Positions 23,401-31,340 of a DNA stretch of 64,000 bases are shown one piece after another. Each line of letters begins with the position of its first letter. Positions within the stretch are counted from its first letter, which is position 1. The notes below the pieces were generated by a model. It saw nothing but the letters and a program-made list of their open reading frames with translations. It searched no databases and was not told the DNA's origin. The DNA is from Echinometra lucunter. Lineage: Eukaryota > Echinodermata > Echinoidea > Camarodonta > Echinometridae. Both the position numbers and the translations under genes were made by a program. The stretch is taken from assembly GCA_029962745.1 (NCBI GenBank), contig CM057167.1, forward strand, positions 19,744,054 to 19,808,053. The letters are read 5' to 3'.

Positions 23401-26400
23401 TGACCGATTTTGCTCATTTCTTTCTTAAAATGGTTTTCAAATTTATCTCCTTTATTGAAACGGGGAAGGAAGGAAACTTCTAGGGTGGACATACCCTTTA
23501 GCTCCGACCACAAGGCTTGCAGTTATCCAAAATTTTGGCTTTAGTCCCATCATTATTCCAAACTTTAAATAAGGTAATTTTACTAAGCCATTTGTTAGAA
23601 AAATCGGGTCGTATAGTACAGGTGCGGTGAGCTTATCATGAAGAGCCTGGTCTTACCTCACATATAGGACAGAACCAGAGACCGAGGATCTTCTCAGGGT
23701 CTTCAACTTTCACGCAATCTGGGTGATAGACTCTGTAGCATGTACCCACCATAACACCTCTCCTCCTGCGTGACATTCAAAGCAGTACCAATCATGTGGT
23801 TCCTCAGACTAGGAAAGATAGAAGACAGAGAAAGATAAACGAAACTGAAATTTTGATCAGAAGTTAAACCAAAATTCAATCAGCCATGTCAAGATTGCTT
23901 GCCTGACACTAGTATCGGCTCCAATAATGACCTCCAAAGTTGAGAAATTTGTTTTATAAAGAATCCCTTATAACCAAGAGGTTACATGTATCTGAGCAAA
24001 CACAGAAAAACAAAAAAACTTTCAGCTTAAAAGTTTTCACATATTATTGTAAAGCATTGAAAATTGCTAAATCTCGTAGTGACTTGATGTACGGTTTTCA
24101 GAATCATAGTTTCATTCATTCCTTTTTATACAGCATATAATCATACTATGATACAATGTCCCTACACACATCAAAAGGAAGTCCGACATCATTATCCTAG
24201 GGTTAGCTCTAGCAAGTCTTTATCATTTCAGTGATGCAACAAATCCAGCCAGTATACCATTTTAAACACTGGGCAAGGAGAAACAACAATAAATAGAATG
24301 TCTTTCTGCAGACATAATACTTGGTATAGATTTGAACCTCAAATTTTTCATTGGGAATCAAGGAAATGAACCTCTTCACTGTAATGTACCATACTATATA
24401 CCTCTGCCCCTTCACTTATTTTTACAGCTATCTTGGAGTAATCTGGCTTCAGCCACATGTAGATCCTCAATTCATTCCATTCAATTTGTATTTATTTCAT
24501 GTTCACAAATACATGTAAAAAACAATGGCACTCACAAGTATTACAACAGAAAATATATGCATGCATTCATTTTTCTTGATAACTATACACAAGTATACCA
24601 CATAAATAATTATTATGAATTATCAAAAGAAATTCCTAAATTCTGAAGAAATGGAGAAAAAGACTTAGGAGAACACAAAATGATAACAAAACAAGAAACA
24701 TAGAAATTGCTCTTTGCCACAGAGTCGCCCGACTGCATGACAGGTAGACTTACTGATCGATGTTTGGGCATTTTATTTGTCAATGATTTGATCAATCAAT
24801 GATTGATTGCTGTTGATTAAATGATTACCTTATTGATTGACTGAATGGTCAAATGAATGAACTGAATGGTTAAATGATCGATCTTTTGAGCATTTTATTT
24901 ATCAATAATTGATCACTTGCTGTTTGATTAAATACCTTACTGACCTTTGTTAGTTGACTGACTGACTGATGACTGACTAGCTGAATGGTTGGATGACTGA
25001 CTGTGCATTGACTGATTGATCTATCATTTGCACCTATAAAAGAGGGACTATTAAACAAGCAGTTCGAATAAGTACTCCTGTTTAAACAAAGTACTCTTTG
25101 CATAAAATTATGATAAGTTTTGATATTCTAGGAAGCTTGAATCAATTTCTATCATAATTTTTAGGGATTTCACTGTCTTTATCCATGTGTGAAAACTAAT
25201 GTGCAAAATTACATTACATCAAGATCTTTAAAGAACACAATTCACAACTCACAGACACATGCCAGTCATTCAGTCATGAGTAAAAGTACCAAATTAATAA
25301 AATTTCAGATCCTTCATTCAATCAATCAGTCAATCAATAAAAAATCAATCATCAGCCCACATCAAACTGATAGATCAATCAGTCAATGCATCATGCAGTC
25401 AGTCCTTCAACCATTCAGCCAACCAGTCAGTCAGTCAATCAATCATGTCAATCAATATGGTAATCGTTTAATCAACAGCCAATCAATCAATTGATTTATC
25501 AAAATATCATTGAAAATAAAGTGCCCGAACAATCGATCAGTCATCGTCAACCTATCAGGCAGTCGGGCAACTCTGTTGGCAAAGAGCAATTTCTTGAATG
25601 AGAGTACTTGTTTAGACTGCTTGTTTAATTGTCCTCTTTTTTCAATTTGGCGCAAGTCAATTTTTCACACTCTAAACGGAAATAGTCATGTTCGTCGGCA
25701 AGCGTGAATTAAAATTTGTTTGTTGATTGGCACTTGATAGATGAGCCTACTGGGCATCTATCAACATGAAAAACTCTTCGAATATTTTGAAATAAATTTT
25801 TCATAATTTTTTCAAAGAGTAACGTTTTTATTGATACACACTGTATTGCATCAATGAACCACAGTCTATGAAAAACTTACTTAAAACCAAATTAAAATCA
25901 AGAATAGGCAGAAAGGGTATCAATCAAAGTCCTCACGCAAAAGAATATTATACAGATATGCTTTGGAACTGCTGGTAATATGAACGGCTCCCACAGAATA
26001 TTGCCTGTATTTGGCTTTCTCATATTTTACGTTTATTTTGCAACCTATTTGACACCTATTTTGCGCTTCGAGACCTAGTAATATTACTAAATACTGCGGA
26101 AACCTGGTGTATATGAACAGCATCTGCAAAGCAGGCGCAATATTATATGGCTCGTCGACGGGTTTGACCCATTAGCCGATGGTGCATATTGTATGATGGG
26201 TAACCAGGATGCAATGCGGGACTTGCCAATAGAACAAAATACCATAATGTGCGGATGCCATATGAACGGGGGGTGAAAGGGAGAATACCGCAATATTACA
26301 GTAACATTACTGTATTTTCCCTGTATGTGAACAGTGTCCACAGGAAATCGCTTACCTATGCACATCTGTAATAGTGCGATATTGGGTAATGTGTACGGGG

Positions 26401-26716
26401 CTTATGACTTCTTGATAGAGTTTACCTCTTCAGTTCTCTCTTCAGCACAACCAGAAGGCATCCTGCGTTTCTTCCGCCCTCTGCCCCTTCTTGGGATGTC
26501 GAGCAGCTCCTTCACGAGGAGATCCTCCTTGACAGCACATCCCATCTCTTTCTGGGCTTCCTTGGTCGTGACATTGTAACAGCGCTCCATGAAGCGGTAG
26601 ATACGTTCCAGGTTCGCTACTTGCTTGCTCTGGCGGATGCATGTGATGGCCTCCCACAGATGCAGGATGAGCTGCGGGTTCGACATGCGTCGCTTCACGG
26701 TCTTCACCATCTTGCC
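11364..26716 (-). CDS. ZMYND11: ZMYND11 (BS69) orthologue, 12 recognised coding exons
   Basis: ZMYND11 is a nuclear co-repressor that reads H3.3K36me3 through its bromo-PWWP module and regulates transcription elongation (known for the vertebrate protein). Exons on the minus strand: 26426-26716, 23657-23808, 21694-21777, 21178-21270, 19926-20069, 17478-17558, 16767-16885, 15905-16229, 14099-14230, 13225-13509, 12229-12402, 11364-11486. All junctions fit GT-AG and the phases join. The product is ~664 residues (human ~602): winged helix, PHD, bromodomain, Cys knuckle, PWWP, long acidic/Ser linker, coiled coil, MYND. The linker is longer than in vertebrates. The PHD exon here has a one-base deletion and the winged-helix exon three one-base insertions relative to the second haplotype; both are probably assembly errors. 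Confidence 0.93.
11490..11610 (+). repeat. Imperfect AAT/CAT trinucleotide tract
   Basis: A degenerate (AAT)n/(CAT)n microsatellite lies in the last ZMYND11 intron close to the acceptor. The Asn/His-rich ORF across it is a by-product. Confidence 0.85.
11757..11969. repeat. Short foldback element
   Basis: The arms beginning TGCCTTTGACTGTGTTCGC (11757) and ending GCGAACAAAATCAAAGGCA (11969) are inverted copies, including the motif GCAAATGCTAGCT. It is a small MITE-like hairpin in an intron. Confidence 0.7.
12229..12402 (-). CDS. ZMYND11: ZMYND11 exon: coiled coil before MYND
   Basis: 58 codons, phase 0 on both sides. The peptide runs [20 protein letters not shown].. to SQTKKKQW, strongly charged and helical; SQTKKKQW is shared with vertebrate ZMYND11 immediately before the MYND cysteines. 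This coiled coil mediates oligomerisation in the family. The donor is TGG|GTGAGT. Confidence 0.93.
12461..12692 (+). repeat. tRNA-derived SINE
   Basis: On the plus strand, TGGACTAGTGGCTATGTCA (A-box region) and GCTCAAGTCC (B-box) are followed by CATGGCACTGATGTCTTTTGGCAAGAC and the family body (GGTAGGGAGAAATTCTTGGAA). It lies in a ZMYND11 intron, antisense to the gene. A more decayed tRNA-like segment follows at ~12776-12890. Confidence 0.65.
13225..13509 (-). CDS. ZMYND11: ZMYND11 exon: acidic linker and start of coiled coil
   Basis: 95 codons, phase 0, from [17 protein letters not shown] through a proline/acidic region to [15 protein letters not shown]. The end aligns with vertebrate RVVREALEK. 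The acceptor is TCCACTATTAG and the donor AAG|GTCAGA. The linker itself is poorly conserved. Confidence 0.9.
13575..14020. repeat. Pyrimidine-rich (plus strand) intron tract with poly-C run
   Basis: Long C/T-dominated stretch including a C-run at about 13999-14013. On the gene sense strand it is polypurine. The ORFs rich in Ser/Leu/Phe across it are compositional. Confidence 0.8.
14099..14230 (-). CDS. ZMYND11: ZMYND11 exon: Ser-rich linker with basic patch
   Basis: 44 codons, [20 protein letters not shown].. then KKPKVEEG, a run of nine serines (TCA repeats) and [12 protein letters not shown] could act as part of a nuclear localisation signal. The acceptor is CTAATTCCAG and the donor AAA|GTGAGT. 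Phase 0 on both sides. Confidence 0.8.
14231..15133. other. Intron, no recognised feature
   Basis: A TTAAAGGGCCACTATTATGG start at ~14254 looks like a MITE end, but I could not pair it with a second terminus. No exon signal. Confidence 0.4.
15134..15703. mobile_element. Element with TTATGCCTC ends carrying repeated TGACCTTTGACCT motifs
   Basis: It starts TTATGCCTCTGCC and ends GGTGGAGGCATAA, an inverted pair. Inside are about three ~150-bp tandem units, each with TGACCTTTGACCT (15222-15234, 15342-15354, 15493-15505). Reverse-complemented this is AGGTCAAAGGTCA, a perfect DR1 nuclear-receptor half-site pair. Fragments of the same family are at 45512-47550 and 56500-56760. Confidence 0.7.
15905..16229 (-). 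CDS. ZMYND11: ZMYND11 exon: end of PWWP domain and acidic linker
   Basis: One leading base completes an Arg codon, then [35 protein letters not shown] (PWWP C-terminal helices; vertebrate SMGWKKACDELELHQRF), then [18 protein letters not shown] and ..DAGQ. The RAWI segment closes the PWWP barrel. The basic-then-acidic stretch is coded by repetitive GAx codons, where the second copy (28739-29062) has indels. Confidence 0.93.
16290..16760. repeat. GA-rich polypurine tract (plus strand) in intron
   Basis: About 470 bp of almost uninterrupted purines on the plus strand, between the two PWWP exons. It is an imperfect mixture of GA, GGA and GAAA rather than one microsatellite. Confidence 0.8.
16767..16885 (-). 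CDS. ZMYND11: ZMYND11 exon: PWWP domain core
   Basis: Encodes [39 protein letters not shown], ending in a split Arg codon (phase 2). GFGYWPAKV is the PWWP-motif equivalent of vertebrate GFGFWPAKV. The Tyr, Trp and the first Phe of VRFFG correspond to the aromatic cage for trimethyl-lysine 36 of H3.3, so methyl-lysine reading is probably conserved. Confidence 0.95.
17478..17558 (-). CDS. ZMYND11: ZMYND11 exon: Cys-rich zinc knuckle between bromo and PWWP
   Basis: 27 codons, phase 0: [19 protein letters not shown].. DWFCKPC. It matches vertebrate [26 protein letters not shown], the zinc-binding element that joins bromodomain and PWWP into one rigid reader. The donor is TGT|GTAAGT. Confidence 0.95.
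17935..18080. repeat. TTC/TCT pyrimidine microsatellite
   Basis: Long (TTC)n/(TTTCT)n tract on the plus strand (GAA-type on the gene sense strand). The second haplotype (30755-30900) has a shorter, rearranged version. A G-run of about 12 lies at 17831. Confidence 0.9.
18523..18938. mobile_element. piggyBac-type MITE, reverse orientation
   Basis: TTAA at 18523 is followed by CCCATTCGTGACAGG and the far end is CTGTCACGAATGGGTTAT, so one flank has mutated to TTAT. The inside matches 3979-4382 in reverse. Confidence 0.8.
19047..19388. mobile_element. hAT-like MITE, TIR CAGGGTTCATAC
   Basis: Ends CAGGGTTCATACAG and CCGTATGAACCCTG flank 342 bp with many CCATGACTTTCC repeats. An ATAGA repeat abuts both ends. 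Elements with this TIR and CATGACTTTCC content are widespread in animals. The haplotype counterpart is 31865-32206. Confidence 0.7.
19926..20069 (-). CDS. ZMYND11: ZMYND11 exon: bromodomain C-terminal half
   Basis: 48 codons, phase 0: [48 protein letters not shown]. It parallels vertebrate [29 protein letters not shown]. As in the family, the acetyl-lysine Asn of the usual YN position is not obvious (HIYHG), in line with a bromodomain used structurally. The second copy at 32745-32888 appears identical. Confidence 0.95.
20481..20503. repeat. Poly-G run (23 G)
   Basis: Uninterrupted G run on the plus strand within an intron; 26 G in the second haplotype at 33302-33327. Confidence 0.95.
20592..20720 (+). 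repeat. Probable SINE fragment of a second tRNA family
   Basis: GGCAGCCTGATGGCTCAGGG, TAGAGCAGTGGTCTC and AAGGCATTTATCC followed by CTCAGAGAGGACTAAAGCTG look like a tRNA-type head and body. The B box is weak. Confidence 0.4.
20936..21150. mobile_element. Palindromic MITE, TIR GGGGGGTGTTTCACAAAG
   Basis: Ends GGGGGGTGTTTCACAAAGA and TCTTTGTGAAACACCCCCC flank ~215 bp, with inverted subterminal sequence (AAGTTTGA, GTCGTGCTTAA / TTAAGTGCGAC). AGTTC repeats at 20931-20935 and 21151-21155 look like a target duplication. The counterpart is at about 33761-33975. Confidence 0.75.
21178..21270 (-). CDS. ZMYND11: ZMYND11 exon: bromodomain middle
   Basis: 31 codons, phase 0: [31 protein letters not shown]. 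It corresponds to vertebrate RAIDLNKKG..HPMYRRLVHSAVDVPTIQE. The acceptor is TCTTTCAG and the donor GAG|GTAAGA. Confidence 0.9.
21694..21777 (-). CDS. ZMYND11: ZMYND11 exon: PHD-bromo junction
   Basis: 28 codons, phase 0: [28 protein letters not shown]. It aligns with vertebrate [27 protein letters not shown], the first bromodomain helix. The start at 21777 was chosen because it keeps AGC TGT in frame after the PHD exon. Confidence 0.9.
21850..22530 (-). repeat. SINE copy interrupted by a MITE-like insertion
   Basis: Body sequence at 21880-21936 (GGTACCCACTCACTACACCT) and head sequence at 22430-22525 (GGATTTGAGCCCGTACC, CCACTAGACCACAACC) belong to one minus-strand SINE. The intervening ~490 bp begin TTAAAGTGATTACACAATGG and end CATTGGGTACCCCCTTTAA, an imperfect inverted pair of ~27 bp. 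Confidence 0.55.
23008..23500. mobile_element. Long palindromic MITE, one arm partly deleted
   Basis: Ends TTTAAGGGAAAGTCCAT and GTGGACATACCCTTTA, with long inverted arms. The right arm lacks ~70 bp that are present in the second haplotype (35823-36380), where both arms are complete. A half copy lies at about 52255-52345. Confidence 0.8.
23657..23808 (-). CDS. ZMYND11: ZMYND11 exon: PHD finger, with 1-base deletion in this copy
   Basis: The intact version (36539-36691, 153 nt) reads [51 protein letters not shown], a C4HC3 PHD finger matching vertebrate [24 protein letters not shown]. This copy is 152 nt. The missing base near 23742 turns LCCGTC into LWWV and shifts the frame. A sequencing or assembly error is likelier than a null allele. 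Confidence 0.85.
24690..25645. repeat. Large imperfect inverted repeat of GATT/GACT tetranucleotides
   Basis: The left side (24700-25020) is rich in GATTGATT and GACTGACT; the right side (25310-25600) is its reverse complement. Unique words are also mirrored: GAAATTGCTCTTTGCCAC with AAGAGCAATTTCTTG, and GGGACTATTAAACAAGCAG with CTGCTTGTTTAATTGTCC. The haplotype counterpart is at about 37590-38560. Confidence 0.7.
26426..26716 (-). CDS. ZMYND11: ZMYND11 first recognised coding exon: winged-helix (SAMD1-like) domain
   Basis: The ATG is at 26708-26710, preceded by acceptor CATACAG and [46 protein letters not shown].. parallels vertebrate [40 protein letters not shown]. This copy continues [19 protein letters not shown]. 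The two other copies (39328-39615, 40957-41244) read STSKKGQRAGETQDAFW, which fits vertebrate GSKAGIEQEGYW. Three one-base insertions in this copy therefore give a local frame excursion that returns to frame. Donor GAG|GTAAAC. Confidence 0.92.
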
Positions 26717-26783
26717 CTGTATGTAGGAGAGGGATGAAAAAAAAAATGAGCCAAGTTATTCAATTCATGAAATTAGGAGTGCT

Positions 26784-26899
26784 CTATGAAGCAATGAATA
26801 CTCTAGCTTTATCAGCAATCTGCTTGCAGAGGCACGTAATGGCCTCCCACAGCTGTAGGATGACCTGCAAGTCTGATATGCGATGCTTTGCTGTCTCCA
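26784..26899 (-). pseudogene. Degraded tandem duplicate of the ZMYND11 winged-helix exon
   Basis: Just upstream of the real exon, TTTTTACAG is followed by a frame reading VETAKHRISDLQVILQLWEA, ITCLCKQIADKARVFIAS and a stop. It clearly matches [24 protein letters not shown] at both protein and DNA level. A 4-bp deletion relative to the true exon destroys the frame. Its phase fits the candidate first exon at 27454-27508. Intact counterpart at 41313-41428; a third copy runs into the N gap at 39800. Confidence 0.75.
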
Positions 26900-27453
26900 C
26901 TGTAAAAAGAAATTAAAAGTCTACAGCAGTTTTCGATTAACGTCTCAAATACATGCATGAAAATGTTGCCTAATACCAATACCATAGGCTTAGATACAGC
27001 CTAGTACCTTGGGGTCAAAGTGGTCCTTTTTGGTGATGCAATTATTCAAATGATTCTTGACACACTTGCTCTTTAATTTTCAGACTAATAAATAAATTAT
27101 CATGAACTACAAAACCATAAATGACTCCAGCTCCACACACTATACGTGGTTGCTTCGCGACAGTACTGTATAAGCGAGCATCTTCTTGCAAACTCATGAC
27201 AAAAAGTGCGATTACATCGCGTACATGATTAGCCTGATTCACTCAGCTACAAAACTGACATTATCTTAAAATTGAATAATTGATTGATGATTTTTTTTAC
27301 TTCTCATATTTATTTTGACAACTTACAACTTACCAAAAAAAGATGATTTATTGCTTTATGTGCACTCGGAAATTCCGTTCTCTCCACTGAGGTCGACGAG
27401 AAGTTTGACCTCTCTATATAAAGTATAGACTATTGTATGCACCGCATGATTAC

Positions 27454-27508
27454 CTTCTGGGATACTGAACGGGTTCGCAAAGCTTTTGTGTGTCCTGTCC
27501 GACGCCAT
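27454..27508 (-). CDS. Candidate alternative first coding exon (MASDRTHKSFANPFSIPE)
   Basis: An ATG at 27506-27508 starts 18 codons plus one base, ending GAAG|GTAATC. A short upstream ORF (ATGAATGATAGC..TGA) lies ahead of it. Its phase does not fit the real winged-helix exon (it would give a +1 overlapping frame) but does fit the degraded duplicate. It may be a 5' leader exon with an upstream ORF. The counterpart at 41992-42046 is conserved. Confidence 0.4.
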
Positions 27509-27853
27509 GCTCTGCACGCGTCAGGTCTGGCTATCATTCATGATGCTCCTCTAGTCTAAGTAAGTTAAGATCTTTCCCCCACCATTTAATGATTAATATG
27601 ATTTGCACAAATATTCACAAACATCAAGTCATCATCATGCACATCAATCAAGTCATCACATCACATGCACTGAAGTGAATCACTGAATGTTTTCCTTTAT
27701 CAGTTTAGATCTAGTCAGGCCTAGAAGTCTATGTCCCCGTAGGTCAAAACGGCGTTTTGAATAGCGAAACTAATTGCTGATGCGAACGCGAAATACATTG
27801 TCATTGACTTACTCTTCTAGATAAAAGAGGAGAAAAGGTTTGATTTTACTTAC

Positions 27854-27907
27854 CAGCAAGGTTCCTGAGGCTCTCAATTTTCCCCTTTCTGCTTCATATC
27901 TGATGAA
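27854..27907 (-). other. Candidate 5' non-coding exon of ZMYND11
   Basis: CCATTTTCAG precedes 54 nt ending CTTGCTG|GTAAGTAAAA, a strong acceptor/donor pair on the gene strand. It carries no ATG. The same 54-nt spacing is seen at 42397-42450. The promoter probably lies further up, near 42.6 kb in contig C. Confidence 0.4.
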
Positions 27908-28126
27908 CTGAAAATGGTGAATTTTAAGGAAAAAACTGACGCTTATCGGACTCGTACTGGTTCGACAGCATGCCGTCGAGTAACAAACAAAAAAGCATGC
28001 TATAAGCATGATGAGTTTCAGTACAGACTTGTCACGTTTGCAGGATGAGGTCAATTCATTGACCGAGTAGACTCTACACACAGGATGAGTGGCCTAGATC
28101 TAGACTAGATCTAGACCCCTCTCACT

Positions 28127-28626
28127 NNNNNNNNNNNNNNNNNNNNNNNNNNNNNNNNNNNNNNNNNNNNNNNNNNNNNNNNNNNNNNNNNNNNNNNNNN
28201 NNNNNNNNNNNNNNNNNNNNNNNNNNNNNNNNNNNNNNNNNNNNNNNNNNNNNNNNNNNNNNNNNNNNNNNNNNNNNNNNNNNNNNNNNNNNNNNNNNNN
28301 NNNNNNNNNNNNNNNNNNNNNNNNNNNNNNNNNNNNNNNNNNNNNNNNNNNNNNNNNNNNNNNNNNNNNNNNNNNNNNNNNNNNNNNNNNNNNNNNNNNN
28401 NNNNNNNNNNNNNNNNNNNNNNNNNNNNNNNNNNNNNNNNNNNNNNNNNNNNNNNNNNNNNNNNNNNNNNNNNNNNNNNNNNNNNNNNNNNNNNNNNNNN
28501 NNNNNNNNNNNNNNNNNNNNNNNNNNNNNNNNNNNNNNNNNNNNNNNNNNNNNNNNNNNNNNNNNNNNNNNNNNNNNNNNNNNNNNNNNNNNNNNNNNNN
28601 NNNNNNNNNNNNNNNNNNNNNNNNNN
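28127..28626. other. Assembly gap, exactly 500 N
   Basis: Run of 500 N, a placeholder length. The flanks are not adjacent in the true locus: the left flank continues at 42667 (via its duplicate 40301-42666) and the right flank repeats 15793 onward. Confidence 0.99.
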
Positions 28627-28738
28627 CGATAAGATAAGATAAAAGATAAGAACAAAGATGAAAGGCATTTTTAGGATACCACCCCTGATCATCATTATCA
28701 TCATCTCTATCAGCCACATAAGCAGCATCATCACTCAC

Positions 28739-29062
28739 CTGGCCTGCATCCGTTGTGGAGCTTGCCTTGAGACATGTCTTGCCTCACACTGAGCATCTTC
28801 CTCCTCTTCCCTCCTCATCGACCATGCTCCCGTCTTCTTCCTCCTCCTCATCATCATCCTCATCCTTCTCAGCTTCCTCTTCCTACCAGACGATGAGGTT
28901 CGGTCCTTGGGTCTGCTGGCAGCCCTCTCCTGAAATTCGGCCAGGATGGTCCTGTAGAGCTCCATCTCTTTGACGGCTGACCGCCAGCCCGTGGACGGCT
29001 TCAACTTAAGCTTTTTTCTCTCGACTTCGATGGGACGCACATGGATAAGGTCTATCCAGGCT
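28739..29062 (-). CDS. ZMYND11: ZMYND11 PWWP-end/linker exon, second copy, frame broken
   Basis: It matches 15905-16229 but is 324 nt instead of 325, with several small indels in the GAx repeat region. Translation drifts into [13 protein letters not shown] instead of [13 protein letters not shown]. This is probably sequencing error in a low-complexity stretch. Confidence 0.8.
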
Positions 29063-29596
29063 CTACAGGTTTTTGTAAGAAGAAAGTAATTTATCTAGTT
29101 TACGATGAGTCGTAGATTTTATAATATGCATGAAGTAGAGAGTGGGGGAGTCAGGAATAAAGACAGAGAGAAAGAAGAGATGAGGGTGGAGGAAAGAAAA
29201 ATAGTCAAAGAGCGAGAGGAAAAAAGGGGACAGAGACCCAAAACATAAATGGAGAGGAACACAACAGAGGGGGAGAGACAAGATAGAGGGAGGGACGGAG
29301 GGAGGGAAGGAAGGAGAAAGAGAGAGAGAAGGGGAGAAAGAGGAGATTGAACAGTACAGGGTACATTGGCTAAGGAGTGGAGGATGATGAATGGTAGAAG
29401 AAAAGAGGGAGACAGAAAAAAAACAAAGCAAGATTTGGTAAGATGAAGACACAGAGCTGGAAAAAGCAAGAGGTAGAGGAAGGTACTAAGAGATTGATAG
29501 ACAGAGAGAGGGCAGAATAGAGCCAAGAAATAGAGGGAAGGAGGAGGGGAAGGGATGGAAGGCAAGGAAATAAAAAAAGGGAAGACATAATTTTAC

Positions 29597-29716
29597 GCTT
29601 TCATCCGTGACCAAAGAACCTAACATCTGCTTTTGAGTCTGTTTTCTGTAGTACTTTTAGCAGGGCCAGTATCCAAAGCCAGTCATCGGGGCCCAGACCA
29701 GCTCATGAGGTGGGTT
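29597..29716 (-). CDS. ZMYND11: ZMYND11 PWWP exon, second copy, frame and donor damaged
   Basis: It matches 16767-16885 with extra bases in the GTACTTTTAGCAGGGCC stretch, a missing A in GTGACCAAAG, and a donor read as AAAGCGTAAA instead of AAAGGTAAAT. Several independent errors in 120 bp point to raw-read quality. Confidence 0.75.
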
Positions 29717-30299
29717 CTGTTACATGAAGAAGAAGATAGCAGATGAAATGGTATTCCCAACAAAAAACACTAAGTTTCAAATATGGTCTAATAGCCTACA
29801 GTAAATGTAAAACTTATTAATGCTCATTTACAAAAATGGCATAATAAAGGCTAATACACACCTACTCCTATAATAAATGAGATTTCAGAATAATTTGCCA
29901 CAGTATTAATATGTACACAATGGCCATTAGTTCACAAAGGTGTACAAGTTTAAACCATGGTTTAAATCTGTGGCTTGACTACCATATATTGTAGCTAATG
30001 TGACAACTACATCATCTCTACGCTGTTATGTTCCTTATTTTACTAGACTTCTGGTCTCATGCTTTATGGTCAGGAAAACTATTGTACTTATCATTCTCAG
30101 GCAGTTTATAATAGTTTGAGTACAAAAATGTCCATAAAACAAACATCTGCTGTTAAAGATTGTGTTACATTTTCAAGTAACAAAACAAGACTTTTTAAAA
30201 TCATAACAATGTTAACCAATGCCTTTAATATGACATTGCATATTTCCTTATGACATCATAAACAACTGACATACTGCACATATAGTTACGAATACTTAC

Positions 30300-30380
30300 A
30301 CATGGTTTGCAGAACCAATCTTCTGTGTTCGATCATTCGACATGATGTAACGAGTCCTTACACAGACGGATTTCAGATAG
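30300..30380 (-). CDS. ZMYND11: ZMYND11 zinc-knuckle exon, second copy
   Basis: 81 nt like 17478-17558, but one T is lost (AATCTTCTG) and one G gained (TAACGAGTCC), so a few codons in the middle are out of frame. Confidence 0.8.
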
Positions 30381-31340
30381 CTGACAGAGTATTGAGAATA
30401 GAGACAGAATAAAAGATGTCCATTATTTCAAGAGTATTAGAAAATGGTGTTACAATAATGCAGAACAGAGCGAGACCTCAAATAGTCTTGTAAATTTTAT
30501 ATCCTTGATATCAGCAATGAATATTGTGTGCAGTTATTGCTTGTATTGCTTGTGTAGAGTGTGTGTGTTAGGGTGTGGCTGCGTGCGTGTCTTTTTGTAT
30601 GTGTGTATCTAAGGATGTTTTGGGATGTTTCAGAGGTTTTAGTATTGAGTGAGTGGGGGGGGGTGGGGCTCGGGTGCTGTGTTACGAGGCTGCCGACTGG
30701 TCCGTACTTGGTTGCAGGGGAGGGGAGTCACGACTTTCCTGTTTTGATGGATTTTTTAGTTTTCCTTCTTTTTTCCTTCTTCTTTCTCTCTTCTTCCTTC
30801 TTCTTTTTGCAATCTTCTTTTTCATCTTCTTTTTCTTCTTTTTTTCTCCTTCTTTTTCTCACTTCTTCTTCTTCTCTTCTTCTCTTTCTTCTTCTTTCCC
30901 CCCGCTGCCCTGTCCCTCTTTTCCCTCTGCCTTTTACTCGGCCACACATGTTCTCAGGGTGGGACTTTCCCTTTAAATAATTAACAGGGCTAGACTAGAC
31001 AAGCTTTGCTTTTCTAGCCCAGTCCACATTATGCTCTCTTTTTCTCCCCCCTTTTCTTTTATATTTCGATGTAGATTCTTGTGTTTTATTGTTTTATGTG
31101 TCTGAATCTGTGACTTGCTTGTATTGTTTGTATAATTTTCTGATTTTTAATGTGGAAATTAATAAATGAAATGAAATGAATATTGGGTTCTTATATAGCT
31201 CTCAAGCTTTACACTCTTGTCACTTCCACTGTTATTACCCGGCTTTAGCATAGCTGCTACTACTGTGCTCTAGCATTTCAAGCAATTTCTTCCTACTGGG
31301 TACATTCTACTACACCTAGGTGGAGAGTCGCAATTTTAGA

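Noticed and set aside
28100..28738. Long ORFs across 28127-28626, 39801-40300 and 53957-54456
   Set aside because: They are runs of N translated as X.
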